Under the pieces are notes generated by a model. That model ran no database searches, had not been told where the DNA came from, and saw nothing but the letters and a program-made list of their open reading frames with translations. 64,000 bases of DNA from Isoetes taiwanensis (lineage: Eukaryota; Streptophyta; Lycopodiopsida; Isoetales; Isoetaceae): NCBI GenBank assembly GCA_021234155.1, contig JAJEKV010000002.1, positions 22,263,925-22,327,924 on the forward strand. Direction: 5' to 3'. Positions 57,401 to 64,000 of this stretch are shown in pieces; within the stretch, counting starts at the first letter, position 1, and each line of letters starts with the position of its first letter. The position numbers were made by a program, and so were the translations under genes.

Positions 57401-59329
57401 TGATCTTGATTATTTAAATGATTTAGAGACTAGCTATGAATTTTGTGTGTGCGATTGAGAAGAAGAAAAATTCTTTTGAAGAAGATATATGAGAGAGAAG
57501 AGATTTCTAAGAAGTTGCAAGCCTCTTAACCTTAAAATTACGAAGCGAACATGCGAGGCTACTTGAGACACTTATGGGTACCAAGCAACTCTCGAGCTCA
57601 AGAAGGCTCCGACACCGAGGATGATGAGGATGATCCGATTTCAAGTCTTGATTCTACACAAAGTAGAAAACACATTGTACCCTCTTACGTAAATCGAGGC
57701 CATTCGAGAAAGTAGTTCTTCGGTCAAGCCTTGCCCTAGATGTGATAGAAGGAGCCACACACTATTGAGAGGTGCCACAGTATTGTTCATATTGTAGCTT
57801 GAGGCCATTATGAAGGCAGTGCGGGGATCCAAAGAGTATATGTTGAATAAAGGTAAGGCTGTGGATGCATCACTCTTCTCATCTTTGTTTCACCGATTGT
57901 TAGAAGGAGGTGATGAGCGAAGAGGTCTTGGTGGCGGTACTCCCTATAGCCTAAGATCCAGGACCTCGGCAAGCCAACATGCCTAGAAATAGCATAACTC
58001 CTGCGCCCTCTGTGATTCTGAGCGGTTTCACCTCAAAGAGCCATGAGGCTTCTTTGTGTTAGGTGAAGTTGACCCGGTGTTGAAGTCTCTTAGAGTCACC
58101 TAGATGTTTTGACCTTGTTAAGAATAGCACCTTCCTATAAATGTCAAAAACACTTATAGAGGAGAAATTGAGAACCTATTGTCCTGAACATTTCTAGAGT
58201 TGGGGAAAGACCACGGTATATTCATGTGAAGCTCAAGTGAGAAGGTAAACACTCTCTAAAGTCATCTTGGATGGAGGCTAGAATTTATAAATATCATGCC
58301 TTTACATATTATGGACTCTTTAGAGTTAAAATCACTTCTATGACCCCAATTATTCTAAAATCTTTTTGCTAATGAGAGTGTACAACCAAAGTGGATTAAT
58401 GATGTCTTGGCCGGATGTAGGGGGCATCAAGATGACCACAGACTTTGTTGTAATCTGATTTCCTTCTCGAGATTGGCGGCTATGACCTTCTTTTTAGGCC
58501 GGGAAATGGCTGGTGGTTTTACGCAAAGCAGTTGGGGAGGAGGTAAATGCCTGGCCTGCCAGAGATGGTAAGCAAAGAAGTCACACTCTACAACGGAAGG
58601 TAAACTCAAGAAGAATTTGCCTTTTCAATTGATGATGCACTAATTTATAAAGATGTAGGTGTGGCACAACATCTATGTAGATCCACTTTTGGAAGAAGAA
58701 GAGCAAAGCGATGAGCATACTCATACATTGTTCTTTGATGGCGGTTATGCTTGAGGAAGTTGAGCCTAGCGTCTTTGCTTGCCATCATTAAAACCGAAGG
58801 CTTTGGCAAGTGGCCTAAAAGCGACAAGAATTCACAAAAATGTAACCTCAATGAGGCGGTATCAAGCTGATTGCCGGGGTCTCAAGAAGCTTACATGATG
58901 GGAATCAAGGCCCGAATAAAGAGGGACTCATTTCGTGTGCAATCAAGTCAAAGAATATACCAAATAAGCATTAAAGAGTTAGTACAACTTAAAGAAGAGG
59001 TTTGGGGCGTTAGACAATTTGAGGCACGGACTATGAGCATATCCTAGGCATTTGAATAGTGAAGTAGGCAGTATTTAAAAGGTACCATATTGGATTGCAG
59101 CTGAAGGCCTTCGGGGAAGAAAAGAGCTGAACCTCCTGGAACTTGCTTAATTCTAACTATAGGGATAGAGGAAACAGCGAAACAGTCATTGTATCGAATA
59201 TTGAAAGCGAGAACCACGAAGTTGGTCAGCTCAGAATTCAGGAGGATTCAGATAAAGAATTACGCTCGAGTGAAAAAGGCAGTCGATTAATGAAATCCGG
59301 AAGGACGAAATCCCGCTCGGTCAGCCAAG

Positions 59330-59870
59330 ATCGGTCAATCGTTATCCTGTCATCAATGAATTTGGCCAACTTAGAATTTGTGATGATTATAGAGATATCA
59401 ATAAGGTTACAATCAAGATTGCTACCCCTACCGTTTCTAGAAAGAAGTTTTGCATACCACTGAGTGGAAAGAAGTCTATTCTCTTATGGATGGCTTCTCT
59501 GGTTTCAACCAAATAGAAGTTGATCATCCTGACCAAAGCCTTCATTACACCTTGGGGAACTTATATGATGCTAAAGAATGCCATTTGGCTTGAAAAATGC
59601 CCACAACCTTTGGATGGGCAATGAACAATATTTTTGAGTCATTATCTCCCCAAAATTCGGGGAGCTTTTCACGGATGATTTGACTCTGGCCACCTCTTTG
59701 GGGAAGTCATCTCAAACAATCTCTCAGCATATCTTTTCTTTACAATGCCCGAGATCGATGGTGTGAACTTAAATCCAAAGAGATAATTTTGTTTTGATGG
59801 CCCGACAAAGGTGTCTTTGTTAGGCCATCGAGATGTCGAGGAAGAAGGAGTTGATTCTTTTATAGAGACA
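59330..59870 (+). pseudogene. gypsy C reverse transcriptase fragment
   Basis: Visible motifs: GQLRICDDYRDINKVTIK at about 59360-59415, YSLMDGFSGFNQIEVD at about 59475-59522, AFITPWGTYM at about 59539-59570, and LGHRDVEEEGVD near 59820. The YVDD box is not legible. Motifs lie in different frames. Confidence 0.82.
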
Positions 59871-60999
59871 AAGTACGACCCAATAGTTCTAGAACTTACT
59901 CCGATTACCTAAAACATTGAAGCGGATCAAAAGGTTTTGTTGGTACACTTCAAGGCGAGGATCATCCCCCAACTTCTCTCACATTTTGAGACTATCACCA
60001 AGCTCACCAAAGTAGGGTATGTATCCAAAAATACAAGTCAAAAAGGTTCAGTTAGTGGAATGAAGATTGCCAAGGGCATTTGGAATTGATCAAAGGAAAG
60101 GCTCAACAAGAGGTAACCCTTCTTGCCCCTAAACCAAGTCGAAGATTTCCAGAAGTTATAGCAGTTACATCATTTTAACATGGAATTAGCCTTATTTAGA
60201 GCAAAGTGCCCCAAACTATCTTGAAGCGATTGATTAGAACCGCAGGAGGTGAATTACCAGGAGTCCTAGAGAAATTACAGCTGGCGCCTAATATTTTTTG
60301 ACCATAATTCCCCATCTTAGGTAAAGCTCGAATTCAGGAGAATCACCATATGAAGGGGCAATCCTCTTCCAATGTTGTATGAGTATGAAAGCCACGAAGA
60401 CCAAGTTCTATAGGTAGGCGCCATGCTTCAAGACTTTGCCATTGAAGTCCACCTTGCCGCTTGAAAGGATCCGGTAGTTTCACTACCCTATGCCTTCTAC
60501 AAATATGATTTGACCTCACGAAGAGGATCAAGCGAGGAAAGTATGTCATTTAGTTAGGAGCTTGGTCTTGGATGCAACCCATTGTCAATTATCTAAAACA
60601 TCAAAGGGGTCCACCTTACATTTTCACCATCAGAAAGTTAAGTTTAGGAAAAGAGATGTCTAACATATGTGTGGCAGTTTGAGGGCGTTTTTATGTAGGA
60701 AAGATGCCTTCCACCAGTTTTTGTTGAGGTGGTGAAGAAGAGCGGTACAAGCTCTAAGACATGCTCATGACCTCTGGCTGTGGTGGACACTATTCTATGG
60801 ATGTCCTGACCAAAAAAGAAAATTCTAAGTTCACGGATATATTGGCCTACACTTTCATCATGATGTCAAAGATGCGTCTTGAGTTGATTACATTGTCAAA
60901 AGCACTATGCCGATAAGCCGCTGAAGGAGTACCTCCCCTTTCTATTAATGGCCCACGGCCCATTTCTTGTTTGGGGATTGGGTATGTTGGTCCTATACA

Positions 61000-61640
61000 C
61001 CCATCTTCCTCGCGGACATGGAATACATCCTAGTTGCTCTGAGACTTCTTCTTAAAATGGGGTGAAGCAACTCCATTGACAAGTGCGATCACGGATACCT
61101 GACAAGTTTCTCTTTACGTGTATATGTGCTAGGTTTGGAGTACCATTGAGATTGTTTTACGACTGAGCATGGCTTTATGAATGAAGTAATGAACCAGCTT
61201 ACCCAATTGCTTGAGATAAGACATAAAGGATACGCTTACTACCCTGGGAAATGGCGAGGCCGAGTCCGCGATAAAACTCGATATCCATTATGGAAAGGCA
61301 GTAGATAGATTTCCAAGAGGCGGCATACAAGTTGATCTATGCCCTTTGATTTCTGAGAACCGCACTTATAAAAGTGGCTATAAAAAGAAACACTCTGCCC
61401 TACATTGTGTATGATACTGGTGTCATTCTACCCTTTGAGTTAGCGGTACTTTTAAATAGGGCTGATGCAAAATACAGTCAAAAGTGAAAGAGGATGCTAT
61501 GCAGTGCGGGCTACGGCGGTCTGCTAGCCCTTGAGGAACTGAAGATAAGACTCTACGGTGATAGCAGGAACACAAAGTGAAAATCAAGAAAGAAATTTGA
61601 CCAATGGCGGTGAAAGTCAACTATCGGGTTGGTGATTTGG
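61000..61640 (+). pseudogene. gypsy C integrase fragment
   Basis: Visible pieces include WGEATPLTSAITDT near 61060, FGVP-like text near 61130, HGFMNEVMNQLTQLLEIRHK near 61160, YYPGNGEAES near 61240 and VILPFELAVLLNRADAK near 61425, the order of a gypsy integrase core and C-terminal part. Frameshifted throughout. Confidence 0.75.
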
Positions 61641-62863
61641 CGCTTAAGTTAGCTAGAAGCAAAGATCCCACTCTAGGTAAAGTTTGCACCAAATTGGAAA
61701 GAGTCCATTGTCATTTTCTTCACATGTGGAAGTAAACTCATATTACTAGTCTGATCAATCCCTCTAATAGTCAATATCAATGCTAGTTGATATAGTTGTA
61801 GGTAATTAAAAGGTTGAAGTAGTTGAAATTGTTCCTGAATATAAATTTGCTTTAAACACTATGGGAGAAACAATAAAAAGAAGAAATTTGAAAAGAAAAA
61901 CTCGTTTTGATCTTTAACATTGTCATTTTCTCGGGTTCGATGGTTACGTTACCCGTTTAAAGCCGACGGAAAAACCATTGCTTCTAAGTTGTGCTCATAT
62001 CGAGGAACTCAAATCATCATGAGCAGGTTTGTGAACATCTTGTGATGAATGCCGAGGATTGAAGTACTGTCGAGTCATCATGTCGTTCTTGAGACCATCC
62101 TAGTCTTCCATACCATTCATTTTTCATTTATTGGCCTCCCATTCATATAGAAGCGCCCCGCTCCCACTTTTATTCATCGACTCTGAGGCTGCTATTCATC
62201 CATTGCATCATAAAAGCGATCTCCTAACTCTCTATTTCATGTCATTTAGGGATCATCCTTTACCCCATTAGCCGACTTTATACCACCACCAAATTTTTTT
62301 CTTTGGGCAAATTGCTTGAGGACCATTGTCTTCTAGAATGTGTGCGCACCCAGCTCCATATTTTATTCCATCTCCATCTACCAAGTCATTTCTTCAAGAC
62401 TCCTACAAAATGGGTAAAATTTGAAACCCCAAAGACATCAGAGTTTTATTCACCCAAGATCAGCTGACTTGATTTTTTGGCGTCCCAAGTTCCGACACTT
62501 ATGGGAAGTCAAAAGAACATATTAGCAGAACCCTACAGGGTTATAAATGTTCAAAAGTTGCTTTCTTTGTGTTCAAAGTTCGCGAGTCATCACCAAAAAT
62601 GTAGAAGTACACATAGTTCTATCCGGTTTCCTATTACGGCACCATTTTCCATTCATGAAGACCTCAAAACCTTATATTATCTGAGAAGCAGGAGATGCAT
62701 TGATTTGGCATTCACTCTCATATATTTGCACTTTTAGAGGGAATGCTTTTATCTTTGCATTCTAAAGCTACGATATTCCGAAACGAGGATAATTGAGGAT
62801 CGGATCTTCCGGTTTTTAACGGTTTCAAAATTTGGGGACCAACCATTTTCTTTGGGCAAAAGA

Positions 62864-64000
62864 TATTTGCCCCTTGAAGTGGCAACATGAGAGAAAGAAA
62901 GGAGAGAAGATATGAAGAAGAAAATTCTAAGTATTGGAGGGAGCTATTAAGGAAGATGTCGGGCTGAAGAGAATCTAGGCGGTGAGTACCCACGCCAAAA
63001 TCCTTTAGCCAAAATTAGCCATCCTTGATTTTTCCCAGTTGCGAGCCCGATCCCATTTCTCCTTGAATTTCCCCTATAAGCTTCTTGAGTATGCTTACAA
63101 AGATGCCCTAAAATCCCAAAATGCCAAAAAATCTATACCTTTGCCAAGTGGCATCCCTAGTCATCATCAAAAGTGCCAAAAGGCGTCCGAAAAGTCAAGT
63201 GAAAGTCAAAATAGAAAGTCAAAGGCACACTTTCCAAAAAATACCCTTGCCCGTCATCAAGAGTCAAAATGCCACCTAGGATGGCCACCTTGCTCCTGAA
63301 ATGCTTGTCATCCAACTTTGGTTTATATCTTTGCCACTTGGGTCCAAAATCATGCCACCTCATCAAAAATATCAAAGGGTGTTGGAAATTTAGAAAATCC
63401 CACTTGAAGCTGAAAGCCATGTTTGACCTTGCCACATCATCCTTCATTATGCCAAGTCATCTAATTTCATCATGTCCGGTCACCATTGATTCACCTTTTT
63501 AGCCAAAAATCAAAGTGCCATTTTCCAAGAATTTGACCCACCTCACCATGTTGCCCCAGTAAATATGCCACGGCACAAAAAATGTCCAAAAAAGACCTTA
63601 TAGACCCATGAATTCCAATTCTTGGGAATCGTGCCCTGAGAAAATGTAAAAAGATTGTCCTATTCTACCACCCCCACGACCTAGATTCGCTTGACCAATC
63701 ACCCCCTCCGTGGCTCGCAGGCGTGTGGGGAGGTGGAATACCGGCGAATCTGCGTGGGCAAGACCGTCAATTTGGGGTTTAGTGGATGGGCTATATATGC
63801 AGTGGGCTTTTGATTTGGGCTGTGGGATATATCCATCGGTAGATCATTGGGGTTCTGATGATTGCCGGCTGGCTGAGTGATGCTGAGGCGGTTGGCATAG
63901 GCCTCGGGACAAATGATCATGAAGGGATGCTTGGGAATTAATGGAAGTCATGCCAGGGGCCGAGAATATTGCACTTTATTTTTGGGAGAAGGATTTGGAA
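62864..64000 (+). repeat. 3' LTR of gypsy C, cut by window end
   Basis: Collinear with the left LTR from AACATGAGAGAAAG onward. Differences between the two are mostly 1-6 bp indels, again many beside CAG/CTG. The sequence just before (TTTGGGGACCAACC, TTTGGGCAAAAGA) may hold the purine tract. Confidence 0.72.

Larger units (their letters stand above)
54762..64000 (+). mobile_element. Decayed Ty3/gypsy LTR retrotransposon, right end outside window
   Basis: Two direct repeats of at least 1.1 kb (from about 54762 and about 62864) flank an internal region with gypsy gag, RT and integrase text in plus orientation, so they are LTRs. Order gag, RT, RNase H, integrase fits Ty3/gypsy. The family differs from the chromovirus-like remnants at 1 and 32843. 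Reading frames are heavily broken. The left LTR lies next to the decayed copia and the right LTR runs past the window. Confidence 0.85.

Overview
The window reads as a transposon-rich stretch of land-plant nuclear DNA. The evidence is one intact five-exon gene for a plant-type GH5 endo-beta-mannanase with very short GT-AG introns, a copia element primed by an initiator-Met tRNA site, a CACTA-like DNA transposon, LINE fragments, and two different Ty3/gypsy families. The gag of one gypsy family looks like the fungal/Tcn1-type chromoviruses known from non-seed plants. A fern, lycophyte or bryophyte is therefore plausible, but the lineage is an inference.

Layout. 1-1420: truncated gypsy remnant A with a nested 324-bp MITE. 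1440-5286: noncoding duplicated blocks. 5287-8706: CACTA-like element. 8710-10260: 3' flank of the mannanase. 10261-11761 (minus): the mannanase gene, the only convincing host gene. 11762-15480: its upstream block and dispersed tandem repeats. 15730-16650 and 19795-20420: long purine-only tracts. 22115-32842: a second rearranged copy of the mannanase neighbourhood (5' half of the gene, upstream block, downstream flank), interrupted by a young copia at 27751-32631. 32843-36307: gypsy remnant B and the copy of block 1440-2539. 36308-39450: two LINE fragments around a (CT)n microsatellite. 39655-48240: repeats, an inverted-repeat element and stretches where no gene is recognised. 48496-49022 and 52901-53081: two more mannanase pseudogene pieces, separated by a tRNA-like repeat arranged as a large palindrome. 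53082-54760: minus-strand copia relic that cuts the last mannanase fragment. 54762-64000: a decayed gypsy element with two LTR copies; the right LTR runs off the window.

The window is a mosaic of duplicated pieces of one ancestral neighbourhood (gypsy remnant, noncoding block, 3' flank, mannanase, upstream block), later hit by separate insertions. Because the pieces are duplicated, several insertions have an empty-site copy elsewhere in the window, which fixes element ends and target duplications directly. I see no operon-like or defence-like gene system.

The strongest unexpected signal is in sequence quality or chemistry. Where two copies differ, the differences pile up at CAG/CTG trinucleotides, often turning CTG into CCG or CG and CAG into CGG or CG. 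The copia's two LTRs differ at only two places, both CAG/CTG sites, while its coding body is full of frameshifts. This fits consensus errors at CHG-methylated cytosines better than real decay, so many broken ORFs here should not be read as true pseudogenes without checking raw reads.
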